A DNA stretch of 12,022 bases from an uncultured Collinsella sp. (GCA_934668695.1 CAKUOD010000033.1:1-12022); one strand, 5' to 3'. Shown: positions 1 to 6,410, numbered from the stretch's first letter. Notes: generated from the letters alone by a model not told the origin. Made by a program: numbers and translations.

Positions 1-150
1 CCTCCATGTACAGTACGTGTTGTTACAGAGATTCACGGGGCTCTGCAAGTAACCCGTCCATATTACCCCGCTCGCCGCCCGAGTCAACAGGTATTTTGGC
101 TCCGACCAGAGTTTCTGCACATGTCATCCATGGGTCATGACGTCGCGACA
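1..150. other. Intergenic edge, no gene seen
   Basis: No reading frame with a plausible start and ribosome binding site was seen between the window edge and the patatin stop codon at 151. A bulged stem can be drawn between GTTAC/AGAG near position 20 and CTCT/GTAAC near position 45, but no T-run follows, so I do not call a terminator. Confidence 0.5.
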
Positions 151-1029
151 CTAGCGCTCGACAAATGCCTCGATATCACTCAGTAGGCGCTTTGCCTCCT
201 GGCGGCCCTGAATATACAGGTCGAGGAGCTTTGCCGGATCGTGTTCGACATGGCCGACCTCGACCGGCTTTTGCGGAGCGACGACCAACGCACGGCCCTC
301 GCGCTCATACTTCCACAGGTGCATGCGCTGGATGTTGTAACGGTCGTGGCGCGTCTCGATAGCCTCGAGCAGATAGGGGTAGTCGGCATAACGCGCACGC
401 GCGGCCGGCAAAAACTCGTAGGGCTTTTTCTCATACGAGCGGTCCTGCGTGACAATGACAACCGCGCGATCGAAGCCCGCCTCCTCCAGCACGTGCTCGA
501 TGGGGACCGAATCGGCCACGCCGCCGTCGACGTATTTGTGCCCGTCGATCTCAACCGGCGGCGTCACCAGCGGCAGCGACGTCGAGGCGCGCACGGCGTC
601 GAGGTCAAGTACGGCGCTTTTGACTGGCAGGTACGCGGCGGTTCCAAAGAGCATGTCCGTAGCGACGGCGTACATCTCGATGGGGCTCGCGTCGAACGTC
701 TCGTTGTCAAAGGGATCCAGGCGGTCCTGGACATCGTTGAAGATAAAGTCGTAACCCACAATAGAACCCGTGGACGCAAACGATGCGGCGCCCATGAAGC
801 GGTTGTCGTTGCAGAAAGCCAGGTTGATGCGGTTGGCACGGCCGATCTGGTGCGACTTGTAGTTCACGCCGTTGAGGGCGCCGGCCGATACGCCATATAC
901 CGCCGGAATCTCGACGCCGGCCTCCATGAGAACGTCGAGCACGCCTGCGGTAAATTGCCCGCGGAAGCTGCCGCCCTCCAAAACGAGTGCGACCTTACCG
1001 GCGTTCTTTGCCTTATCTTCTGCAGTCAT
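151..1029 (-). CDS. Patatin-like phospholipase / acyl hydrolase (COG4667-type)
   Basis: 292-residue protein of the bacterial patatin family, lipid acyl hydrolases using a Ser-Asp dyad. Visible motifs: the glycine-rich oxyanion-hole segment GGSFRG at residues 19-24, the nucleophile elbow GVSAG at 46-50 (Ser48), and the DGG motif at 168-170 supplying Asp168, so the catalytic parts are complete. The C-terminal part (about 250-285, with VGHVEHDPAKLLDLY) resembles the extension found in YjjU-like patatins (DUF6363). No signal peptide or membrane segment is evident, so it is probably cytosolic. The ATG at 1027-1029 is supported by AGGAGG five bases upstream (1035-1040 on the plus strand). It stands alone, with repeat arrays directly upstream where its promoter should lie. 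The physiological substrate is unknown. Confidence 0.93.
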   Translation of the reverse strand: MTAEDKAKNAGKVALVLEGGSFRGQFTAGVLDVLMEAGVEIPAVYGVSAGALNGVNYKSHQIGRANRINLAFCNDNRFMGAASFASTGSIVGYDFIFNDVQDRLDPFDNETFDASPIEMYAVATDMLFGTAAYLPVKSAVLDLDAVRASTSLPLVTPPVEIDGHKYVDGGVADSVPIEHVLEEAGFDRAVVIVTQDRSYEKKPYEFLPAARARYADYPYLLEAIETRHDRYNIQRMHLWKYEREGRALVVAPQKPVEVGHVEHDPAKLLDLYIQGRQEAKRLLSDIEAFVER

Positions 1030-1116
1030 ATTGACCTCCTGCGATTGCGTTTTGGCTTTCTTCTACCCAGTTTTGGAATGGAGGGCGCGCAGGTTTTGGA
1101 GTTGAGGGGCGGGAGC

Positions 1117-1320
1117 GGAAAGCTCGTCCCATTTTGAGGCGGGATTTCGGGATGAACTTTCCGCTTGGACCGCCATTGGAAAAGCGTGTCCCGTTCTGAG
1201 CGCGGATTCCGGGATGAACTTTCCGCTAGCAACCCATCCGGAAAATGCATCCCATTCTGAGCCGATATTCTGGGACGCAGTTTCCGTTGGACGACCGTTA
1301 GGAAAGCGCGTCCCACCCTG
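1117..1320. repeat. Degenerate tandem array of hairpin units, period 61-62 bp
   Basis: Units start at 1117, 1178, 1240 and 1301, the last being partial. Each unit opens with a GGAAA..TCCC arm and closes with a GGGA..TTTCC arm. The arms are about 14 nt, are complementary at roughly 12 of 14 positions, and are separated by about 20 nt. The opening arm of one unit can also pair with the closing arm of the unit before it, so alternative stems are possible. The copies are diverged but keep the arms, suggesting the stems matter or that the array is an old spread of a palindromic repeat. Confidence 0.8.
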
Positions 1321-1330
1321 CGTTGCCGTA

Positions 1331-1803
1331 GCGTTTTCTTTACGCTCGCGCCCTGCATAGAGTTCGATTCTCCGCGGTACGGAGATTCGCTGATGCGAGG
1401 CAAGGCCAGCTGAAATTCGATAAACATCGCATCCGTTTTGAGTCGAAAGTTTGCGCGGAGAATCCGCGTATTTGCTTCGCAAATACGCACCGGCTTCGGC
1501 CGGCTGCCGCCGCCCTCGCCCGCGGGCTAAAAACGCTAACGCGTTTTCCTAACGCCCGCGCCCTGCATAGAGTTCGATTCTCCGCGGTACGGAGATTCGC
1601 TGATGCGAGGCAAGGCCAGCTGAAATTCGATAAACATCGCATCCGTTTTGAGTCGAAAGTTTGCGCGGAGAATCCGCGTATTTGCTTCGCAAATACGCAC
1701 CGGCTTCGGCCGGCTGCCGCCGCCCTCGCCCGCGGGCTAAAAACGCTAACGCGTTTTCTTTACGCCCGCGCCCTGCATAGAGTTCGATTCTCCGCGGTAC
1801 GGA
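1331..1803. repeat. 210 bp tandem duplication, 2.2 copies
   Basis: Full copies occupy 1351-1560 and 1561-1770 and differ at only two bases (near 1549-1551), so the duplication is recent or homogenised. A third partial copy runs 1771-1803 and stops right before the tmRNA terminator; a matching fragment precedes the first copy (1331-1350). Each unit holds several stem-loops: TCTCCG/CGGAGA, CGCGGA/TCCGCG, a perfect 10 bp stem GCGTATTTGC with loop TTC, CCGGC/GCCGG, and AAAACGC/GCGTTTT. No reading frame looks coding. Confidence 0.95.
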
Positions 1804-1845
1804 CTAGAAATAAAAAGGCAGGTAGATACGAATACCTACCTGCCT
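1804..1845 (-). terminator. Intrinsic terminator of ssrA
   Basis: Perfect 10 bp stem (AGGCAGGTAG at 1816-1825 with CTACCTGCCT at 1836-1845) and a 10 nt loop. On the minus strand the stem is followed by TTTTTATTTC. It lies 8 bases beyond the tmRNA CCA end, so it is the expected rho-independent terminator. Confidence 0.92.
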
Positions 1846-1853
1846 GTAACTAT

Positions 1854-2217
1854 TGGTGGAGGCGCGGAGAATCGAACTCCGGTCCACGAAAGCCCCCTGA
1901 TTGGCATCTCCAAGCTCAGTCGCTGGTTTTGTCTCGGACGCTTTGCGCGCAGCGACACGCTCGCGACGTCCTAACCGGTTCGGTCTTAGCCTGCGCCATA
2001 CCGATTACGTGCGCAGGAGCATTCCCCTAAAATGACGTCGCGCCGGTGTCGGGGAAATCACCGGGTTGACGCGCCGCAATAAATTAAGCAGCGAGAGCCA
2101 TAGGCTCAAAAGAAGAGTTGTTGTCAATTCAATTTGACGGTACCCCTGTTTAACGAGGCGAGGAGACCTCGGCTTGCTTCCTCTCTCAGAGCTATCGTGT
2201 CGAAACCAGTCGCCCCC
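1854..2217 (-). ncRNA. ssrA: Transfer-messenger RNA (tmRNA)
   Basis: Rescues ribosomes stalled on broken mRNAs by acting first as an alanine tRNA and then as a short mRNA for a degradation tag. The 5' end reads GGGGGCGACTGGTTTCGACA, the typical tmRNA start. The 3' end carries a complete T-arm (CGGAG stem, TTCGATT loop) followed by CGCCTCC, A and an encoded CCA at 1854-1856. The first seven bases pair with CGCCTCC through a 7 bp acceptor stem with one G-U pair. The internal tag frame ends in ALAA and TAA. The length of about 364 nt is normal. It is transcribed alone, with its own terminator at 1804-1845; I could not settle its promoter. Confidence 0.96.
2084..2125 (-). other. tmRNA proteolysis-tag reading frame
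   Basis: In the frame ending at TAA (2084-2086) the codons read DNNSSFEPMALAA, preceded by ATT and then an in-frame TGA. The resume codon is therefore GAC (2123-2125) or ATT just before it. After the tRNA-borne alanine the tag would be A-(I)-DNNSSFEPMALAA. The ALAA end is the classic signal for ClpXP-type proteases. The resume codon is inferred, not proven. Confidence 0.8.
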
Positions 2218-2412
2218 GAATGTCGGGAAAGTCTGGATGGCATTGGGCACGAGTACCCGACAACCGTCGACTTTTCAAGGAACATGCGGGGCGAGCCCCA
2301 CTTGTGGAGTGTTATCTTACCACGTTCTGAAAGCGGACAGCTGTTCTATGCACGAGCTGTGAAGACCCCAATGTGCGCCGCACTTCGCACTTTTGTTACC
2401 GATCGCGTCACG

Positions 2413-2418
2413 TATATT
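2413..2418 (+). promoter_or_regulatory. Possible -10 element for the 2455 gene
   Basis: TATATT lies 37 bases before the ATG, a good match to a sigma-70 -10 box. No good -35 box sits at 16-18 bases; TTGTTA is 14 bases upstream. Low confidence. Confidence 0.35.
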
Positions 2419-2454
2419 TTCGCCAAGCAACATTGACCCGTCGAAAGGACCGTT

Positions 2455-2889
2455 ATGGATACCAAACAGCAACTCGTCAATGCCCTTGCAGGCTTGGGCT
2501 CGACCATTACCGAAGCTATGGATGTCATCGAGGGCTTTGTCCCCTGCGGACATCCCGCCCTCACGGTATCGAACGCACTCGTCGCGCTGGACGCTGACGA
2601 TGATGCAACTCTCGCCCAGCAGCTTGAGACCGTCGAGGGCTTTATCGACCACGTGAGTGAGAACCGCGGCGTGGCCGCCTACCACGGCATCGAGGTCGAG
2701 CTCGCGGGTCCCAAAGCCAATCTGTTCGCAGCAATCCGCGAAGTAGGCGCCCTTATGCAGACCGCAGGCGTCAAGAACACCCAGGTCAACGAGTGGGTCT
2801 ACCGCAGTCTGGCCGCACTCGACAGCTCCGACGAAAAGGCAGCCGAGCTGCTCGCAGAAAGTCCCGCCATCAAGGCCGAGCTTTTGTAA
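2455..2889 (+). CDS. Small acidic hypothetical protein
   Basis: 144 residues, start ATG with AAAGGA (2444-2449) five bases upstream. I do not recognise the family. The protein is acidic, predicted mostly helical, without signal peptide or membrane segment, and has a single Cys in FVPCGHP. It may hold an internal duplication: NALVALDADDDATLAQQL near residues 40-58 resembles WVYRSLAALDSSDEKAAELL near 117-136, both a helix with ALD, an acidic turn and a leucine helix. It is the only well-supported plus-strand gene here and converges on the toxin gene across a hairpin. A cytosolic regulator or partner protein is possible but not supported by any motif. Confidence 0.85.
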   Translation: MDTKQQLVNALAGLGSTITEAMDVIEGFVPCGHPALTVSNALVALDADDDATLAQQLETVEGFIDHVSENRGVAAYHGIEVELAGPKANLFAAIREVGALMQTAGVKNTQVNEWVYRSLAALDSSDEKAAELLAESPAIKAELL

Positions 2890-2898
2890 ATAGCAGAC

Positions 2899-2935
2899 GC
2901 GGGTCCCTTGGTGCATCGTCGCCCAAGAGGCCCGC
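2899..2935. terminator. Stem-loop between convergent genes
   Basis: A 13 bp stem (2899-2911 with 2923-2935; one mismatch and one G-U) with an 11 nt loop lies ten bases after the 2889 stop and 13 bases from the converging toxin stop. No clear T-run follows on either strand, so it may be a weak or bidirectional terminator. Confidence 0.5.
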
Positions 2936-2947
2936 AAACAGTTCGCG

Positions 2948-3463
2948 TCAACCGATTGCCGCGCCGCCGCGTTCGGCCAAGGCCAAAATCGGCATCATTT
3001 GACGCGGGGTCTTTGCTGCAAGATCAGCATGTTCGAGCAGCTTGCGATCGTTGGTCACCAAGTAATCGACCTGTGCGCGCTTGCACGCGGCGAGTACCAA
3101 GTTGTCCTCGTAATCGCGATGGAGCGCTAAGTATTTGTCGGCCAGCCAAAGGTCCGACGCATCTGCACCCACGGCCGTGGCGTTTTCGGTCATGTTCCGA
3201 ACAAACGCCAACGCCGCATCGCCAATTGCACGGGCAGACGCCTCGCCGAGCGATCCCCCGCTGGCAAGAACGCTGCGCTTTAATTCGTGCTGGACAACGT
3301 ACAGCACGTCCTTGGCGATGTGCACGGGGAAGAACAGCGACGCGTCCGCCTCCACGGCCTGCCCGATAAAAGCCCGCGCGGCAAGCGACTCTACATGATC
3401 GGCGCAAAACGAATCGACCCATACGTTGGCATCCACCATGATCTTGAGAGATGTCCCGCTCAC
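2948..3463 (-). CDS. PIN-domain RNase toxin (VapC-like)
   Basis: 171 residues from a GTG start at 3461-3463. PIN domains are metal-dependent RNases, and in type II toxin-antitoxin systems they cut tRNA, rRNA or mRNA. Acidic residues in family positions: Asp11 in VDANVW, Asp52 (where many members have Glu), Asp117/Asp120 in DYEDNLVLAA, and Asp139 in TNDR. The GTG overlaps the antitoxin stop as GTGA, a typical coupled toxin arrangement; an in-frame ATG nine codons in (3437-3439) is a less likely start because it lies after the coupling point. The active site looks intact. Confidence 0.88.
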   Translation of the reverse strand: MSGTSLKIMVDANVWVDSFCADHVESLAARAFIGQAVEADASLFFPVHIAKDVLYVVQHELKRSVLASGGSLGEASARAIGDAALAFVRNMTENATAVGADASDLWLADKYLALHRDYEDNLVLAACKRAQVDYLVTNDRKLLEHADLAAKTPRQMMPILALAERGGAAIG

Positions 3464-3813
3464 AGGATCATCCCCTTTTTACGATAGTGCTCGTCCATGG
3501 CCTCCGCATAGACCGTTTCCCAATCGCGGTCGTCGGACCCAGACAACGTAACGATACCCAAGTCCGCATAGAGCTGGTCCGCGGCCGCCCACGACGCGGC
3601 AAACGGGTACCCGGGTGCGATGGCCTGTTGCCGGTCGTCGACGGCCGCGAGCACTTCCTCGCACTGGCCGCCGCCCTGCGCGACCTTAGCCACAACCTTT
3701 TTGATGAGCTCGGGCAGTGACCCGCCCGAGAGTCGCAGCGCCTCCTCGGCACGGTTCTTGACCTGGCGATCCACACGAACATTCACCTGTGCCATACTGC
3801 TAACAGCACCCAT
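3460..3813 (-). CDS. RelB/DinJ-like ribbon-helix-helix antitoxin
   Basis: 117 residues if started at ATG 3811-3813, which has GGAGGT nine bases upstream; a longer frame up to 3852 exists but its ATG lies inside the operator repeats and lacks a ribosome binding site. A shorter start at MAQVNVRV, six residues later, is also possible. The N-terminal part (about 7-45: AQVNVRVD, KNRAEEALRLSG, LPELIKKVVAKVA) has the beta strand plus two helices of a RelB/DinJ DNA-binding domain. The acidic C-terminal region (about 85-117) should wrap the toxin. It is first in the operon, overlaps the toxin by 4 bases, and probably represses its own promoter. Confidence 0.85.
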   Translation of the reverse strand: MGAVSSMAQVNVRVDRQVKNRAEEALRLSGGSLPELIKKVVAKVAQGGGQCEEVLAAVDDRQQAIAPGYPFAASWAAADQLYADLGIVTLSGSDDRDWETVYAEAMDEHYRKKGMIL

Positions 3814-3835
3814 CTCAACCTCACCTCCGACAAAT

Positions 3836-3882
3836 GCTAGCCGTGCTAGCACTAGCTTATATCCTTGCTAGCCTATCGTCAA
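3836..3882 (-). promoter_or_regulatory. Toxin-antitoxin promoter with GCTAGC operator repeats
   Basis: On the minus strand TTGACG (3877-3882) and TATAAG (3856-3861) are separated by 15 bases; TAAGCT at a 17-base spacing is an alternative -10. Overlaying this are GCTAGC at 3836, 3845 and 3867 and ACTAGC at 3851; the middle one sits in the perfect 10 bp palindrome GTGCTAGCAC (3843-3852). Such clustered short palindromes fit cooperative binding by a ribbon-helix-helix antitoxin. Confidence 0.65.
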
Positions 3883-3934
3883 ACAAAAGAAGGCCTGTAC
3901 CCTGGCGGCTGTGGTTGCCGCCAGGGTACAGGCC
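3881..3934 (-). terminator. Strong terminator of the metal ATPase operon
   Basis: Perfect 18 bp stem (3892-3909 with 3917-3934) and loop TGTGGTT, followed on the minus strand by TTCTTTTGTTT. It starts 20 bases after the ATPase stop. Its T-tract touches the -35 box of the toxin-antitoxin promoter, so the two units are separated with no spare bases. Confidence 0.9.
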
Positions 3935-3953
3935 ATAGGCTCAATCGAAAACG

Positions 3954-6029
3954 CTACCGCAGATACGCTTTCGCGTTGCCCAGGCTGTACGCAATCGTCG
4001 AGCCGTTGTGCAGGAGCGACGACGCCTGCGGGGTAATCGCGCCGGTAATGCCGAGCGCCAAAAGCGCCGAGTTGGTAAGCATCACCTTAGAATACGAACT
4101 CGTCAGACGGTCGATGAGTCCCTGGCTCATGCGACGCAGGCGAACAATCGCCGCGAGGTCCGTGTCGGCCAGGATGATGTCGGCGACCTCTTTGGCGATG
4201 TCGCTTCCGCCGCCCATCGCCAGGCCCACGTCGGCCAAGCCAAGCGCCGGCGAATCGTTGACGCCGTCGCCCACCATGGCGACACGGCGCCCCTCGCGCT
4301 TAATCTTCTCCACATAGGCGTACTTGTCCTCGGGCAGCAGCTCGGCCTTAAACTCGTCGACGCCCGCCTCGCGCGCGATGCGCTCTGCCGTGCGCTCGGA
4401 GTCGCCCGTAAGCATGACGACGTGTTTGACGCCCAGCGCGTGCAGGTCGGCAATGGCCTCGCGCACCCCAGGTTTGAGCGGGTCCTCGATGCCGAGCACG
4501 CCCACGACCGTGCCATCGACCGCCAGGTAGAGCGGCGACAGGCCCTGCATCTGGGACTCGATGCGCTCCTTGATGTCGGACTCGAGCTGCGCGCCCTCAT
4601 CCTCAAATACAAAGTGTGCCGAGCCGATAATCGCTCGACGTCCCTCAATGGACGAGGCAATGCCGTGCGCCACGATGTACTCGACGGCGGCATGACGCTC
4701 GCGATGCTCGAGCCCGCGCTCGCCCGCGGCGTTGACGACGGCGCGCGCCACCGGATGCGGAAAATGCTCCTCCAGACAGGCGGAAAGGCGCAGGACCTCG
4801 TCCTCGCTCCAGCCGTCGGTTGTCAGCACGCAAGCCAGGCGCGGCTGGGCCTCGGTCAGCGTACCGGTCTTATCAAAAACAATGGTGTCGGCCTTGGCAA
4901 ACGACTCAAAGTACTTGGCGCCCTTAACCATGACGCCCATCTTTGCGGCGTCGCTCATGGCGGTCATGACGGCGACCGAACCCGTGAGCTTGAGCGCGCA
5001 CGAGTAGTCGACCATCAGCGCCGCGGAGGTCTTAATGAGACTGCGCGTGGTGAGCGCGACCAGGCCCGCAAGCAGGAAGTTCCACGGAACGATCTTGTTG
5101 GCGAGGTCCTCCATGTGCGACTGGCCCTCGGATTTGAGCGAGTCGGCCGTCTGAACGAGCGAGACGATTGAGCGCAGTTTGGTCTGGGCCGTGTTGGCGC
5201 GCACGCGCACCAGGATGCTGCCGTCCTCGACGACGGTGCCGGCAAACACGTCGTCGCCCACGCTGCGCTCGACGGCCAGCGGCTCGCCGGTCAGGGTCGC
5301 CTGGTTGACCATGGCGCTTCCCTGCTCGACTACGCCGTCGATGCAGATGGACATGCCGGTGCGCACGGCGACCAGGTCGCCGGGTTCAAGCTCGGTGGCG
5401 GCGACGCTCACCTCGGTGTCACCGACAACCTTTTGCGCCTTGTCGGGCACGTCGAGCAGCGAGTTGATGAGCTCATTTTCGCTCATGGCGCGGGTGTAGT
5501 CCTCGAGCAGCTCACCCACGTTGAGCAGGAACATCGTCTGGCCCGCGGTGTCGACGTCGCGCTTGACGAACGAGATGCCGATGGCCGACGCGTCGAGCAC
5601 GGGAACGGTCAGGCGCGGCTGCGCGAGCTCGTGGAGGGCTGCGCGCAAAAAAGCCATGTAGCCGGCAACGACAAAGACGGCACGCAGCGGCGTGGGCAAA
5701 AACCAACGGCGCGCGTAGTGGACGCCGACAAGCGTCGCCAGATCCATGACAAGCTTGTGCTTGCGCGGCTCGAGCTGCATCACGTAGCCCGACTTGGCAT
5801 CGGCGATGGCCCGGGCATCGAGCGCGCCGACGGCGGCCAGCACGGCGTCGCGGCGCGGCTCGTCGTATTCGAGCGCCATCTGCCCGATGCGTCCGTAGAC
5901 GCGCACCTTGCGCACGCCGTCGATTTCGCCGCCGAGCTTTAGAAGCGCATCGAGATCGCTCTCTGGCACAGGACCCGCCAACTGGAGGCGGGTCCTGCCG
6001 GGGATCTCGCTGATAATCGAGAATCTCAT
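3954..6029 (-). CDS. P1B-type heavy-metal transporting ATPase, CtpC-like
   Basis: 691-residue ATP-driven metal pump of the inner membrane. Domain order: an N-terminal HMA-like domain without CxxC (about 1-70, with IPGRTRLQL), membrane helices (about 95-175), actuator domain with TGEP (247-250), two helices (about 315-360), phosphorylation site DKTGT (Asp386), HP motif (His425-Pro426), TGDS (541-544), hinge GDGVND (587-592) and final helices ending in a HNGS segment. The architecture matches mycobacterial CtpC (Mn/Zn). The usual intramembrane CPC reads Tyr342-Ser343-Cys344, and the following TP reads Gly-Ser (350-351), so the metal cannot be assigned. The ATG follows the upstream gene by 18 bases with a weak AGGCG, suggesting coupled translation. 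Confidence 0.93.
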   Translation of the reverse strand: MRFSIISEIPGRTRLQLAGPVPESDLDALLKLGGEIDGVRKVRVYGRIGQMALEYDEPRRDAVLAAVGALDARAIADAKSGYVMQLEPRKHKLVMDLATLVGVHYARRWFLPTPLRAVFVVAGYMAFLRAALHELAQPRLTVPVLDASAIGISFVKRDVDTAGQTMFLLNVGELLEDYTRAMSENELINSLLDVPDKAQKVVGDTEVSVAATELEPGDLVAVRTGMSICIDGVVEQGSAMVNQATLTGEPLAVERSVGDDVFAGTVVEDGSILVRVRANTAQTKLRSIVSLVQTADSLKSEGQSHMEDLANKIVPWNFLLAGLVALTTRSLIKTSAALMVDYSCALKLTGSVAVMTAMSDAAKMGVMVKGAKYFESFAKADTIVFDKTGTLTEAQPRLACVLTTDGWSEDEVLRLSACLEEHFPHPVARAVVNAAGERGLEHRERHAAVEYIVAHGIASSIEGRRAIIGSAHFVFEDEGAQLESDIKERIESQMQGLSPLYLAVDGTVVGVLGIEDPLKPGVREAIADLHALGVKHVVMLTGDSERTAERIAREAGVDEFKAELLPEDKYAYVEKIKREGRRVAMVGDGVNDSPALGLADVGLAMGGGSDIAKEVADIILADTDLAAIVRLRRMSQGLIDRLTSSYSKVMLTNSALLALGITGAITPQASSLLHNGSTIAYSLGNAKAYLR

Positions 6030-6047
6030 AGTTTGCGCCTGGGAGCG

Positions 6048-6293
6048 CTACTCGGCCGCGTTGTCGGCGTCAGCCTCGCTCTGGGTGATGTAGGCAGCCT
6101 CGGCAACCATGTCGTCGACATTGGCCTTGGCCTGCTCGACCATGTCCTGGTAGCCATTCTTGATGCGCATGCCGCACGCGATGCCCTGCACGCAGGCGTT
6201 TTTAACCGGAGCGCTGGTGAGCAGCTTGATGCCGGCCGTGCCGAGCAGAAAACCGCCACCGACAAGCAGGGTATTGAACGTGGACTTCTTCAT
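6048..6293 (-). CDS. Small membrane protein, DUF6110-like
   Basis: 81 residues from ATG 6291-6293, chosen because GGGAG sits seven bases upstream; a longer frame to 6353 would pass through leader hairpins and adds a basic, unlikely extension. MKKSTFNTLLVGGGFLLGTAG begins with a short charged N-terminus followed by one glycine-rich membrane helix (about 7-25); the rest is a soluble acidic helical tail with two Cys near residues 34 and 40. From memory it resembles DUF6110 proteins, which accompany this class of metal ATPase. It is first in the operon, 18 bases before the ATPase, so a helper or chaperone role for the pump is a reasonable inference. No catalytic motif is visible. Confidence 0.85.
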   Translation of the reverse strand: MKKSTFNTLLVGGGFLLGTAGIKLLTSAPVKNACVQGIACGMRIKNGYQDMVEQAKANVDDMVAEAAYITQSEADADNAAE

Positions 6294-6309
6294 GTTGCGT
6301 CTCCCTTTT

Positions 6310-6342
6310 GCCGCACGAATTGCGGCGTGGTGCCTCCGCACC
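6310..6342 (-). promoter_or_regulatory. Two leader hairpins before the metal ATPase operon
   Basis: Stem GCCGCA/TGCGGC (6310-6326, loop CGAAT) and stem GGTGC/GCACC (6329-6342, loop CTCC) lie next to each other and end directly against AAAAGGGAG, the ribosome binding site. They could affect translation; no known riboswitch is recognised. Confidence 0.4.
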
Positions 6343-6394
6343 CGAGTTACCAAACTTGCTCGAGCACACTATCGAAAAATAGTTTATCCAACAA

Positions 6395-6410
6395 TTATGG
6401 TCAGCCATAA
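6395..6410. promoter_or_regulatory. Palindrome, candidate metalloregulator operator
   Basis: TTATGG, TCAG, CCATAA is a perfect 6-bp-arm palindrome about 100 bases before the operon start. Directly downstream on the minus strand, TTGTTG and TAGTGT spaced by 17 bases form a possible promoter. The layout is loosely like DtxR-family boxes (TTAGG..CCTAA), but the match is partial. Confidence 0.35.

Larger units (their letters stand above)
1030..1853. other. Long gene-free stretch with two repeat arrays
   Basis: This 824-base interval holds no convincing gene. It contains the patatin ribosome binding site, a 61-62 bp hairpin-unit array (1117-1320), a 210 bp tandem duplication (1331-1803) and the tmRNA terminator (1804-1845). 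Frames that stay open here run through the repeats, duplicate the same peptide, and lack ribosome binding sites, so I treat them as chance. Confidence 0.75.

Noticed and set aside
241..1137. Long plus-strand frame opposite the patatin gene
   Set aside because: It is the antisense shadow of a gene with clear catalytic motifs; composition is Arg/His/Val-rich and no family is recognisable.
1360..1383. tRNA gene from the T-arm-like sequence
   Set aside because: Only the T-arm half is present; no acceptor, D-arm or anticodon stem fits around it.
1026..1642. Minus-strand frames through the repeat arrays
   Set aside because: They translate tandem repeats into duplicated peptides and have no ribosome binding site.
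1351..1803. CRISPR array
   Set aside because: The repeats are long, directly adjacent and nearly identical, with no unique spacers and no cas genes.
3814..3852. N-terminal extension of the antitoxin
   Set aside because: The upstream ATG lies in the operator repeats; the ribosome binding site fits the ATG at 3811-3813.
4008..5171. 387-codon plus-strand frame inside the metal ATPase gene
   Set aside because: Antisense shadow of a high-GC gene with all P-type ATPase motifs on the other strand.
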